This document shows positions 22,601 to 33,396 of a stretch of 64,000 bases of DNA, in pieces; position 1 is the first letter of the stretch; each line of letters starts with the position of its first letter. The stretch spans positions 2,894,169-2,958,168 of the forward strand of contig NW_021940918.1 in the NCBI RefSeq assembly GCF_004337985.1, written 5' to 3'. This DNA comes from Pyricularia pennisetigena (lineage: Eukaryota > Ascomycota > Sordariomycetes > Magnaporthales > Pyriculariaceae). Under the pieces are notes generated by a model, which ran no database searches, was not told the DNA's origin, and saw only the letters and a program-made list of their open reading frames with translations. Both the position numbers and the translations under genes were made by a program.

Positions 22601-25600
22601 AGGAGTTACCAAATGAATCACTCTTCTAATCTTGATTTTTCATTGCAGACTTGGACTTGAGCCCTCCCTTGCCGAAGCCTGAGAAGATTCCTTCAATACT
22701 TGACTGGGTTCAAGAACAGGTTGGCGGTATCCATGGCGAACCCTTCCCAACTCTCGCGGACGTTTATTCGACTGCAACGCAGAGTCACAAGGACGGGCTA
22801 GATGATCGCAGGTGGAGCAATATAACCCCTCGGACTCTCATGCTGCGGGACTTTTTCAGATCTCTTACTCCTACAAGCAGTCACGCTGAGACCGTGGAGA
22901 CTTTGCACAAGTGCGGGATCACTGGCGAGGTCTTAGAAACCCTTCCCGAAGCTATAGCTACGCCGCTTAGAGATGCCATATCCATGTGTCAATCTCACCC
23001 TCCACAGCATTGGCCAAAGGAACTCCTTGAGCTGGTCAACCGCACTGATATTAGCTTAATTCTTCAGCCAGATAGGCTCTTCCGAGACACTGTTCTCTGT
23101 AATAGTGTAAGTCTTTGGAATCCAGCCGCAAACCTTGGCCCCAATCTTGCCCGTTTACTTACGCATACACACCAGAATCCATCACATGTTGCCCAATGGG
23201 ACCTGCAGTTGATTTGCAGGAACCTGGAAGATTTCAGCAGCCAGGGCCTGGAGGACGGCGAAGGAAATGAACGTCAAGCGGTTGTTCGCGCCCTGTTCAA
23301 AGACGACCGCCGTCTCAACGAGGCCCAGAACCTGCTGTCGACCAACAAACCTAGGGTTCTGCGGCTTGAACCAAACCCTAAATGGACAGATGCAGAATAC
23401 CTCGAGAAGCAGAAGGAACTCGTGGCTACGATAGCGACGGGTACACTGGCGATACCTGCCGGGCGAGGAATGCTGTATTACTCGTTGCGCTTCCCACTGT
23501 TGACACAAAAATTCCCAATCAGTGGATTCCAGTTAAGCTGCAATATCAAACCGGCAAACGTGTCGGTCAGCGTGGACAAATCTCTCTTCACCGAAGAGAA
23601 GGTCAACTGGGCCTTCTTCCATCAAGGAGTAGCCGCAGGGCTTGCTATATCCCCCCAGGCCAAAGGAATCGATACCTCATGGATTCTCTACAACAAGCCA
23701 GGCAACGATTTGAACCATAGGCACGCTGGTTTTCTTTTAGCCCTCGGCCTCAATGGGCACCTCAAGTCAGTGGCCAAATGGGTGGCTTTTAAATATTTGA
23801 CGCCAAAACACACTATGACTTCCATAGGGCTGCTTCTGGGACTTGCAGCGTCCTATATCGGAACCATGGATTCTCTAATCACACGACTTCTCTCGGTTCA
23901 CGTCACAAGGATGCTCCCACCAGGTGCAGCAGAGCTCAACCTGTCTCATCTCACTCAGACGACAGGAATAATGGGCATTGGGTTATTGTACTGCAACACA
24001 CAGCATCGTCGAATGAGCGAGGTTATGATGTCAGAGATACAGTACATTGACGACGAAGATGAAGAAGACCCTCTGCGAAATGAAGGTTACAGGCTGGCGG
24101 CCGGTTTCGCCTTGGGTTTTATAAACCTAGGAAAAGGGGCTGATCTGAAAGGACTACACGACATGCGCCTGACAGAAAAGCTGCTAACAGTGGCATCCGC
24201 GGCAAAGAGGGTGGAAGTGGTCAACGTCCTAGATCGATCAGCTCCCGGTGCAGTCGTGGCACTTGCACTCATCTTCATGAAAACAGAGGACCCAATCGTG
24301 GCACGCAAAGTGGATGTTCCGGATTCGATCTTGCAGTTCGACTACGTACGTCCAGACATGCTCCTATTGCGGACCGTTGCGAAGAACCTGATTCTCTGGA
24401 GCAAGATCGAGCCGTCGATCAACTGGGTGCATAGCAACCTCCCTGCCGAATATCGCAAGATGCATAGTTCTTGGCCCGCGTCTAACCTCAAGAGCAGCGA
24501 TCTACCCTTCTTTGCCATCGTGGCAGGTCTTTGTTTTTCCATGGCATTGCGCTTCGCGGGCTCGGCTAATGAGCGGGTCCGTGATGTGCTGGTCCACTAC
24601 TTGGATGGCTTTCTGCGAGTGATGCGGCAGCCGGCGACTACTTTTGATGCACAGATGGCAAGGGGCAACGCGCGTATGTGCATCGATGTCTTGGCTCTTT
24701 CCTGTGCGACCGTGATGGCCGGTACAGGTGATCTCATGGTGCTGCGACGACTGCGACTACTGCACGGTCGCGATGACGCCCACACAACCTATGGAAACCA
24801 CATGGCTGCGCATCTTGCTGTTGGCGCTCTTTTCCTGGGCTGTGGGACCATGACCTTTGGTACAAGCAACCTGGCCATTGCGGCACTCCTTGTCGCTTTT
24901 TACCCGCTGTTTCCAGCGAATGTGCAGGATAATCGGTCCCACCTACAGGCTTTCCGCCATTTCTGGGTATTAGCTACAGAGCCACGATGCCTTGTGGTGA
25001 AGGATGTGGCGACCGGCCAGCCAATTTCTGTACCCATAATAATCCAGCTTAAGCAGGCAACCGAACCTGCTACTACAACCACAGCGTTTGACGTCAAATC
25101 GGGTGCCAAGACAAGGAGTCATCAGGCCCAACCCGCTGAAGTCAAGGCTCAGAAAAAGGGTTCGAGGCAGCAAAAGTCTAGCGATCCACTGGTCTCCACG
25201 ACAAGTTCGCACTCATCAAGGCCTCTCACTCATCTACTCATACGGCGGAACACACCTTGTCTCCTACCCCCATTGGAGGACATTGCATCAATTCGTACCG
25301 ACGCTGCGGCATTGGGGTACTGGGACTTGACGATAGATTTCACTGCATCCGACCCAGTCTTCAAGGATACCGGCACATTAGAATCGGCTCCTCGGGCCCC
25401 AAGAAATAATGTCAGGGGAAAGAAAGGCAAATCTTCGAATGCCGATATGATGACGGCCTTCCGCGCCAACCCTTGTTTGCATCTTCGTCGACGTCCGGCT
25501 CGCGACAGTGTCTTCGGGGCGACATTGCAAGCATTGGGAAGACGTAACGGCGGCGCTTTGGGGGGCATCGATGCCGGGTCTGCACGCGCTGGAGCAGCTG

Positions 25601-26076
25601 CCGGGAGACAGATTACAAGCTCCATTAGGATTGGCAAGGCTGACGTAGACCCTCTCGAATGGGTATTCAGCCTGCCATCACTCCGAGGACTCACACATGC
25701 GGAACGTGCTGTAGTACTGGACCGATGCGCCATCGGTGACGAGGGCTCCAGCGCCGTTGATGCAAGGCTCGTACTTGAGGAGGCACTGGAGGCTGGTGGA
25801 CGCGATGAGCTTTTGGGTCTCCGGTTGCTGTTTGGCTGGGCAGAAAAGAGGCGCGCTGCCGCGGCACGGGAGAAGGTGGCAAAAACAGCTGAAGTCAAAA
25901 TAACGCATGGCAAGGGTAAAGGAGTGCAAATTTCAGAGCCTGTGCGGACCATCAGTGACCATACTTCGTCGGAACCTATCAGCGATGGAGTCGCGGGTGA
26001 GAACGGCTGGTGGATGCGAGATAGTGTCATCGAAATGCTGAAGGGAAAGGCATGGCTGGCGAGTCAGGGCAGATGA
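19699..26076 (+). CDS. APC1: Anaphase-promoting complex subunit 1 (APC1/BimE)
   Basis: APC1 is the largest scaffold of the anaphase-promoting complex, the ubiquitin ligase that triggers anaphase and mitotic exit. Two exons, 19699-22582 and 22649-26076, join in frame (G|AC) to 2103 residues, close to the Aspergillus BimE length. The N-terminal third is the beta-propeller region; a Ser/Arg-rich disordered segment (about residues 320-440) follows, with many SP/TP-like sites that could be phosphorylated. The C-terminal half carries proteasome/cyclosome (PC) repeats, recognisable as Gly-rich hydrophobic units such as GLLLGLAASYIGT and GIMGIGLLYCNT and ending with AAHLAVGALFLGCG. The ATG at 19699 opens the frame with a family-like N-terminus. 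An A62 tract begins 55 bases after the stop. Confidence 0.95.
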
Positions 26077-26130
26077 TGATGGCGATGGCGATGACGAAAC
26101 GAAGCAATGACAGATGCTACATTTTGGGCG

Positions 26131-26192
<62 letters not shown>
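26131..26192 (+). repeat. A62 mononucleotide tract
   Basis: Sixty-two consecutive A lie 55 bases after the APC1 stop, in the sense orientation and probably in its 3'UTR or 3' flank. The exact length may be affected by assembly. Confidence 0.9.
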
Positions 26193-26195
<3 letters not shown>

Positions 26196-27093
26196 TCCGT
26201 GCTTGATGCCTCTTCAGCTTTTCGAAATGCGATTGGCGAATCTATTCAACGGCTAAAAGTATTAGTCTAGATGTGAGCAAGGCGTGACAGTATGGTTTGC
26301 ACGTGTAGGGCGGCACTGGTCAACGGCAGTACGATTCAATAGTCGTTTTTGGAAACAAAACGTCTCGCACGGATCTCGGCAGCCTGGGGAAAATCAGAGC
26401 TACATATTCGCCACCGGCAACCAGCATGCAAGGGCCAAAAAGAAGGTTTGAACGGTGCCCGGGAGCGGCCACACTAAAAGACGTTGGAGGCGCTGGATCC
26501 GGCACGGCCCTTGAGACTGCCTAGCTAAGAAAAGATGCCACAGCACACTAGGCTTGAGAATATAGCACTGGATCTGGTAACGTTCCCGGGCGCCTAGTTC
26601 AGCGCTGGACACTATCTGATTCAGCTCTCCAGACTCCTTGTAGAAGTGATAGCCACCGGCATCACGATCAACCATCAGCTCTACTCGATATCTTGGTATA
26701 TTGCTGACTGCAATGCTCAGGGTGGCGCCTTCAGTCGAGCGAGTTCTCGACTATACAATTCCAGGCACGAACTTTGCGCCTCGAGTAACACACTATTGGC
26801 TGTCTTTGTCCTTTTGCATATTCGATAGTTCGGTTTCAGGCGACTATCGAGACCGGAAGCTACCATGTTCTTGTTCAACGTCGAGTGTAGCAAGCAAAGA
26901 CGGATATGGTCATCGGGACGAGGGCTCGACTTGGAGATGGAGATGATTGATATAAAAACACCAAGAACATCGCGATGATGTAGAAAATGTATATGCCAGG
27001 CTTCAAACAGAACGCTCTTCATACAGCAACTAGAAACATCAATCTCTATACTCTGCTCTGATTCTAACTGTACCAGTTAGGGCAACAGTCATC
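26193..27093. other. Spacer and promoter of the GH16 gene
   Basis: No gene is supported. A 91-codon ORF on the - strand (26400-26675) has no recognisable domain. The last 143 bases carry the TATA box and leader of the next gene. Confidence 0.45.
26951..26958 (+). promoter_or_regulatory. TATA box of the GH16 gene
   Basis: TATAAAAA lies 143 bases before the ATG at 27094. Confidence 0.55.
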
Positions 27094-27244
27094 ATGGCTT
27101 CATACAAGTACAAGTCTCTCTTCATTCTCCTCTCGGCCGTCATGACTGCGAGCGCGCAGCAGTATAAGCTTGTAAAGAGCTATGACAGGTCAACCAACTT
27201 TTTCGACTTTTTCGAAGTTCGGGATGTGAGTGCCGGGCAATGCT

Positions 27245-27301
<57 letters not shown>

Positions 27302-28497
27302 TAACGGGTGGAACTTGATTTCACCGCAACACAGCGCACGTTTTTCAACAACCTCGGATATGGTACAGGCGACCCTACAAGTGGCTTTGTGGACTATGCC
27401 ACCAGGCAGGAGGCGCTCAACAGCGGCTTGATGGCGTACCGCGGCAACCAGATGTACATTGGCGTCGACAGCACCAACAAGGTTCCGGTCAACGGCAGGG
27501 GCCGCAAGAGCGTACGACTTGAATCTCGCGAGACATTTAGCGGAGGGCTGCTGCTTGCCGACATTGCCCACATGCCCGGGAATGCTTGTGGTGTTTGGCC
27601 TGCTCTGTGAGTTTTCCTCTTCCTACGAGACATTCTGGAGAACAAAAAGCCCGGGGGACTTTTTTTTGCTGACCCATTGGTTGGGCTGTTAGCTGGGCAT
27701 ATAACATGAACGAGGACCCCATCAGCGAGATCGATTTCCTCGAGGGCAACGGATGGACAGGGCAGGCTGAGAACACCGTCTCGCTGCACACGTGTGGCAG
27801 GTGTACATTCCCCAACCTCAAGGGCCCGGAGCTGAGGAGGGACTGTGAGCTCAAGGGATGCGAAGGGACGCCGAGCAATCCGTAAGCAACCTTTTTTTTT
27901 TTTCTTTTTGTCTGATGGGGCAAGGACTCTGTTTTGGCAGGTACATAGCAACATTGGACTGACATTTCCTTGCAATTTAACAGTGCTGGCTGCGGTGTCA
28001 ATGGAGCAAAAGGTTCGTTTGGCACCGAGTTCAACAATGGCGGCGGCGGCATCTACGCTCTCCTCCTCGACACCACGGGTATCCGGGTCTGGTTCCTGCC
28101 GCGGAACAAGATCACGTCCGACATCACATCCGGGAGGCCCAACCCGTCGCTGTGGGGGACTCCACAGGCCGACTTCCGGTCCAGCTCGTCCTGCAACGTG
28201 GGCAAGACTTTTAAGGACTTGACGATTGTAAGAACACCGTTCGGAAACTTGGACCTTTTTGTTGGCTTTTCTTTTTGTGTGGCGGGGATTTGAATTTCAA
28301 AAAGCTGACTCTCTGCAATACAGATCATCAACACAAGCTTCTGCGGCGCCATCATGTACGACTACAAGGCGCAGATGGAGGGCTACCCGCAGTGCGGCTC
28401 GGCGTCGGGCGGTTCGTGCAACGCCTACGTGGGCGCCAATCCGCAGGCTTACAAGGAGGCCTACTGGCTGTTCAACTCTATCAAGATGTACAAATAG
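27094..28497 (+). CDS. Secreted GH16 endo-beta-1,3(4)-glucanase
   Basis: The enzyme is expected to hydrolyse beta-1,3 or mixed beta-1,3-1,4 glucans outside the cell. Exons are 27094-27225, 27335-27606, 27693-27881, 27984-28227 and 28324-28497, all GT-AG, joining to 336 residues. Residues 1-21 are a signal peptide ending ASAQQ. The glycoside hydrolase family 16 signature E-I-D-F-L-E has nucleophile Glu147, Asp149 and acid/base Glu152. Other family landmarks are NFFDFF near residue 35, GFVDY near 61, SVRLESRETF near 105 and GVWPALWAYN just before the active site. Ten or so Cys after residue 165 suggest disulfides in the C-terminal part. Intron 1 contains a (TC)25 repeat. A dead subtilase lies just downstream, so two secreted hydrolases once sat side by side. 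The exact substrate cannot be read from sequence. Confidence 0.92.
27249..27299 (+). repeat. (TC)25 microsatellite in intron 1 of the GH16 gene
   Basis: A perfect TC dinucleotide run of 51 bases occupies almost half of the 109-base intron, between its donor and the CTAAC branch-like site at 27301. Confidence 0.95.
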
Positions 28498-28711
28498 AGG
28501 GACGGGCAGACGGAGAGGCTGAGGATTGGATGTTTGTGGATGAGAAGGAATGAGATATGAGATATGATACGACAGGAGTTTTTGTTTTTATGACTTTATG
28601 ACTTTTTTTTTTCGTTCTTTTTGGATCTTGTGAAATCAAAAGATAACAAAAAAAATCAAACTGTTATGAAATGATTGATCAACGATCGAATCTTCAAGTC
28701 CTTGTCTTCTA

Positions 28712-29280
28712 GGAAACAGCAGCAATGTCAACACTTTCAGGCCGCATATCTACACCCAGATCAGCATGCTACATGCCAGGGGTATCAAGGATAATGGCAA
28801 GCGCGCGGCCATCATTGAATCCGGCGTCGACGGGAAACACACGACTCTCGGGGGTTGTTTGGGTGTCCCAGTTTTCTGGTTGAAAGAGGATGGGACTTTA
28901 TCGGTGACTCTGATTTCGAACCTGGGGTAGATGTACCGGTTCAAGGTCAGTCAGTCTTCGGCTCGCTAATATCGTTGGAGGACCATCAATTCACTGACAC
29001 GAGCGGGATTCGATCCGGACCTTTGTGACAGCTTTGAGGGCCATGGCATCTCGCGCTACCATGGCAACTTCTCAAACATGTGTTTTGTCTTGTGGTGCCG
29101 GTATCATTCAAGCCTTCGACGCGGCGTACTCAAGGACGACTCTAAGCAAGGCCAAGTTCCCCTTGAATGACACGGAACATTTTTGCAGGCACTCACAAGT
29201 TCACCATCGAGAACGCGGGACCGAACGAGGGAACCTACACGCTTGGTCACACTAGAGCTCCCACGCAGCACACGTTGATA
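28712..29280 (+). pseudogene. Relic of a secreted subtilisin-like (S8) protease
   Basis: Consecutive pieces in different frames line up with fungal subtilases that carry a C-terminal Fn3-like domain. From 28712 the frame reads into FRPHIYTQISMLHARGIK and AAIIESGVDGKH, the region of the catalytic Asp; the Asp position is Glu (IESG for ID-S/T-G). A stop follows at 28928, while the next frame continues WDFIGDSDFEPGV from 28888. At 29009 DPDLCDSFEGHG matches the catalytic His region. At 29091 the frame changes to CGAGIIQAFDAAYSR, which in living relatives lies just after the catalytic Ser. A further one-base shift in a T run leads to GTHKFTIENAG and TYTLGHTRAPT, the Fn3-like domain. The central third, including the Ser, is missing. 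It cannot encode an active enzyme. Confidence 0.8.
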
Positions 29281-30095
29281 GCTACGTCCGATAGGAGTCT
29301 AATACGGAATAGCTTCCCCAACCCCTATGGTTGGCACGTTGGCCTTCTTTGCTTCTTCGTCTAATTATATTGAACAGCCCCGCGGGGGTGCAAGCTGGGG
29401 TATAAAAGGTGAAAACTCCAAGACTGGATCTCTAGATTAGACCCAGAACAGGTGTAATTTGGTTCCATAAACTATTAGATAAGGAGTCACATAGATCCCA
29501 AATTTCCATGACCATGGTAAAATTATAGATAAGAGTTTGTTTTCGGTGACAGGTGTCTTTTGGGCCAAATCTAGGTCTAGAGAGTTTCTTCCGTCGCCAC
29601 TTTGTGATCTCTACAGAGAAAAATCCACAACCAAGTCCGTCAGCCAGACGAACGCAACAACCATCTCCCTCCCGTCGAAGAGTGAATAGTTTTTCTTGTT
29701 TTTGCCATCCTTCAGCCTCGCAGTGCATCTGCCAAATCGAAAAGCCAACCGGGACGCCCAGAACGCCTACCAGAATGCATTAAAAGAAAAGAAAAGAAAA
29801 AAACCCCCGGAAAATCCCCACCGGCTCATCATCAACTTGACAAAGACATCAAACATGCGCAGCTACTGAATAGCATTGTAAATCCCCGTTCATCGGGGGA
29901 AAACCGGCCTTAGTTGTCAGCCATCACCTGGGAAACAATCTTGTGTTGTTCTCTTTCCCGATGAGGTTAACAAGTTGGTTCCTTGGCTGGGAAGAAAGCG
30001 AGTAACGGGTGTGATTTAAAGAACAATCTTTTGTTTTGGGGTTGTCTCTTTTTTTTTTTTTTTCTTCCATTACAACAACAGAACTATCGCGTCTT
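29281..30095. other. Spacer downstream of the subtilase relic
   Basis: No supported gene. It contains a GAAAA-type repeat near 29783-29800 and a T13-like run at 30051-30063, just beyond the eIF3e stop. Confidence 0.5.
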
Positions 30096-31543
30096 CTATC
30101 TCGCGACAGCTGCGCTGAGGACCTGGGTTCTGAAGAAACCGCCCTTTGTTCTCTCTATGACCTGCTGGTATACGCTGCTGTTGGGGTGGTTCATGACGAC
30201 TGTTCCCTCCTGGAAGTCGATCTTTGCGTCGAGGCGCGTGTCGCGGATGAGGTTAACGATCCACTTCTCGCCCTCGTCCACGTTGAGACCAAGCTGCTCG
30301 CTGAGCCTCTTGAGGTCGATGCGTGCGTGGATCTTGCAGTACGACTCAAAGAAGAGGTGGCGCGCCGCGTCGACGAACGAGTCGCCGATCGACATGAGGA
30401 AGAAGTCGGTCCTCAAGACCTCCTCGGCGCGAGGGAGCTGCCTCTGTGCCTCCTCAAAGTCGAAATCGATGTAGAGAGCGCGAACAAAGTCGGTCACGGG
30501 GTCGGAGTACTCATAGCCCTCCTGCTTCACGATGCGGACAACGTCCTTGAGCTGCTTCTGGTAAGCGCCAGTGTTGCGTGCGCGCCCGCGACCGGCGATG
30601 ACAACGACTGCCAGGTAACGCAGGATCCATGGGCACGACGTCTGGATGGTGTTGATGTAGTTGGGCGAGAAGAACATCTCGAGAAGAGCCTCGCGCGAGT
30701 TTTCATCGTTGAACAGAGGGAACAGGGCCCAGTGGGTCAGCCATGTCCTGTGCTGCAGCTGCGCCAACGGGTTGTTGAAAAGCCTCGAGTCGATATCCTC
30801 GCGGACCTTTTTAAGCTCCTCCATGGCGCCCTCCCAGTTTCCAGACAGAATCTCAGATGCGAGCTTGCCCCACGTCGCCGATGAGACCTTGTCGTTGTCC
30901 GTCGAAAGGACACGGAACTGATACAGAAGCTCTGCAGCTGCCGGGTAGTTGCCGCAGCTGTACTGGAAGTTGCCAAAGTCGTACAGTGCTGTGACCATTT
31001 CGATGGTGACCTGATAAAAGGGTTATGTCAACGACTGTCGGAATACAAGTATATGTGTTTGAAGTCGCTGATCACGATTTCCACACATCTGGGGCCGCAG
31101 GCGTTTCAAATCCTTACATCGTGCTCCTTCTTCAAAAACTCCAAGTTGGCCACCTTGTCGCTACGCAGGTTGGAGATGACCTCCTCGCGGTCCAGCAGAT
31201 CCCTCAACTTGCTGACCGAGTCCTCAAACTCCTGCAGCTGCTTAATGACCTTCTGCCTCTTCTCGGCAAACTCTGCAGGGGGCTCATCGGTGCCCTCGAG
31301 CTCGCAGTGGAGGTTGGCGACGTAGTCGGTCATGTTTGTCTTCTTGAGGAGCTCATACTTGGCCTTGGTCATCTCGCGCGCCTTCTCGACATCCCTAGGC
31401 TCGTTGGTCTCTTCATCGTAGTACTGGGCGCTGGCGGCATCGAGAAGCGGGAAGATCAAGTGGCGGTCGAGGTTCTTGACCAACTTCGGGAGGAGGTCGA
31501 ACTGGGCGAGCGAGTTATCCTCGCTTTCAGCGGACGGCGCCAT
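30096..31543 (-). CDS. INT6: Translation initiation factor eIF3 subunit e (Int6)
   Basis: eIF3e is a PCI-domain subunit of the eIF3 complex, which recruits mRNA and initiator tRNA to the 40S ribosome. Two exons on the - strand, 31118-31543 and 30096-31010, join in phase 0 across a 107-base intron to 446 residues, the family's usual length. The N-terminus ([21 protein letters not shown]) is the conserved eIF3e helix set, and the helical repeat and PCI domain occupy about residues 200-415. The segment after the intron, [20 protein letters not shown], is highly conserved. Transcription diverges from the mitochondrial ribosomal protein gene, 583 bases away; both serve translation, but the sequence shows no more than shared spacing. 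Confidence 0.95.
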
Positions 31544-32126
31544 GATGGATGATGTTGTGCGGGTTTGGTGGTGGGATTCGTGAAATCGGCTTTAACTTCC
31601 CGTCGAGTCGGCTTTGATTTCAGTTTTTGAAGGTGCAGATGGTCGCACTCTTGTTTTCTTTTTTCCTCTCTAGTTTCGCTTTGTCGCCCTTTGAATTGAC
31701 AGCAAGGTCAAAATCGTCGTTGTCGCCAGCCCGAATCCGATTTTCCAAATAGTGGGGGAAGGCGGGAGCAGGAGTTGTGAGTCGTGGGGCACCGTAATTT
31801 TTGGTGCGCAAACACAAAACGGGTCCCCAGCACGCCCAATCATTGGCGCCTACATTTTGGCAGCCAAAAATTTCCCACGTCAGGGTGCGCGCGCGGACCC
31901 GAGGATTTTCCGGGTCCCTTTTCTGCCAGGTCGGTGAAGACTACTTTCTCTGATAGACAGCTCCCTTTTGCAGCTAGTCCAAGGCAGCTAGCTACTGATT
32001 CGCGACGGTTTGGCGACGACGTCAACGGTTTGCCCGCTGGTTTGTCATATTCGCCAATTGACAAATCCAAGCCCCTTAATACCAGCTTTGCGACGCATTC
32101 ATCCCTCAAAACTGGTCCGATACAAA
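31544..32126. other. Divergent promoter of eIF3e and mL49
   Basis: 583 bases between start codons with no supported gene and no clear TATA box. Confidence 0.5.
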
Positions 32127-32716
32127 ATGTCTGGCCGCTGTCTCCTAAGGGCCACGCCCCTCGAGAGGCTAGCCGCCGCCGCCGCTCCCCGAACCGCCTT
32201 TACACTCTCTTCCTTTACGACAGCCACCCCGATTTCGAGGAGATGCGCCTCTACAGCAACAACCACGCCCAAGAAACCGGCACAGACCTCTAAATCAAGC
32301 GAGACCCCGGCATTGACGCGGCGGGAGCGCAGGCCTCACCCGCCCAACAAGTCGATAGCGACGCCGCGGCCGAGCAATAAAGTCCGGGGCCCATTCTTTG
32401 TCAACCGCACCGCCTCCAAATTGCTTCCCGTTTACCTGATCAATAAGTCATCCCAGCCCTGGTTGACGCTCATCCGCAAGATTGACGGAGACGCGCATAC
32501 TTTGAGGGATGAGCTCGTGGAGTTGCTCGGCACGCCCGAGATACAGGTCAGGGACGTGACGAACCATGTCTGGGTAAAGGTATGATTTGATTTGCTGGTT
32601 GACTGTTTGAAATGTCTAATTCTACTAATTGCTGACGGTTCTGGTTCCCTCGCCTCGACTCACAGGGCCAACATAAAACGGCCATCGTCGACTATCTGCA
32701 GTCTAAGGGTTTCTGA
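32127..32716 (+). CDS. IMG2: Mitochondrial large-subunit ribosomal protein mL49 (Img2)
   Basis: This is a nucleus-encoded protein of the mitochondrial 54S ribosomal subunit. Exons 32127-32579 and 32666-32716 join to 167 residues; the second exon encodes only GQHKTAIVDYLQSKGF and the stop. The first 45 or so residues are rich in Arg, Ser, Thr and Ala with no acidic residue until later, a typical mitochondrial targeting peptide. The mL49 core is visible from about residue 85: FFVNRTASKLLPVY, then LIRKIDGD, then the C-terminal VKGQ...YLQSKGF. The frame is open upstream of 32127, but this ATG gives the targeting peptide. It converges with SWI1. Confidence 0.88.
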
Positions 32717-33396
32717 TGCACCTCAAATCTTGGTATTGATGGGCACATTGCTTCGTACGAAGAGTATCGCCTTACTAGCCCATGAGACAGAAGGGTCCGC
32801 TTGACACAAAAATAGTTAGCGGTGGGATCAAGGCCTCGTGGCCGGTCTACAGTGTTGAGCTTTAGAGCATTCATTCTGTGGCACGGTTATGTAATAATAG
32901 TACTCGTTCCAGTGTTGTATTACTACAGCTTGCGAAATAGGTAGACGAGATGGAGAACGGTCCCCGTCTTGTTGACGTTGGCATTTGACGAACTGGAGTC
33001 ACTGTACAGCGTGGTGCGGTCGAGGGAAACGAAAGATAGGTGGCTAAATGTAACACAATATAGAGATGTACGCTAAATTCTTATACACAAAAGTCTTCCC
33101 TACAATCGGTGTAGAATTTTACCCATAGCGGGAAGGACAATTAACACCAACAACACCAGACCTTGAAACCCTAAATAGCAACCAATTCATTCTCAGACAG
33201 TCTCCCGTACGAATGCCTGAACAAACCAGAACTGGGCCGTGAGAAGAACTTCTATATCCATAAAGTTTTATCGCTGAGCAAATTCGACCGAGAATATGAC
33301 AGCCAAAGTATACCCCGTCGAACATGATTCTTGCGACAGATAGACGCTGGAGTAGACAGTCGAAGGAAAAGAATATGAGCTCAGCAATGATCCGCA
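32717..33396. other. Convergent 3' flanks of mL49 and SWI1
   Basis: AT-rich sequence without a supported gene. Confidence 0.55.

Noticed and set aside
26131..26192. A62 as the tail of a LINE or SINE insertion
   Set aside because: The preceding sequence is the APC1 3' end, no target-site duplication is evident to me, and similar tracts in both orientations occur after other genes.
28995..29030. GGATTCGATCC resembling a tRNA B box
   Set aside because: No acceptor stem or A box at the right distance, and the bases encode the His region of the subtilase relic.
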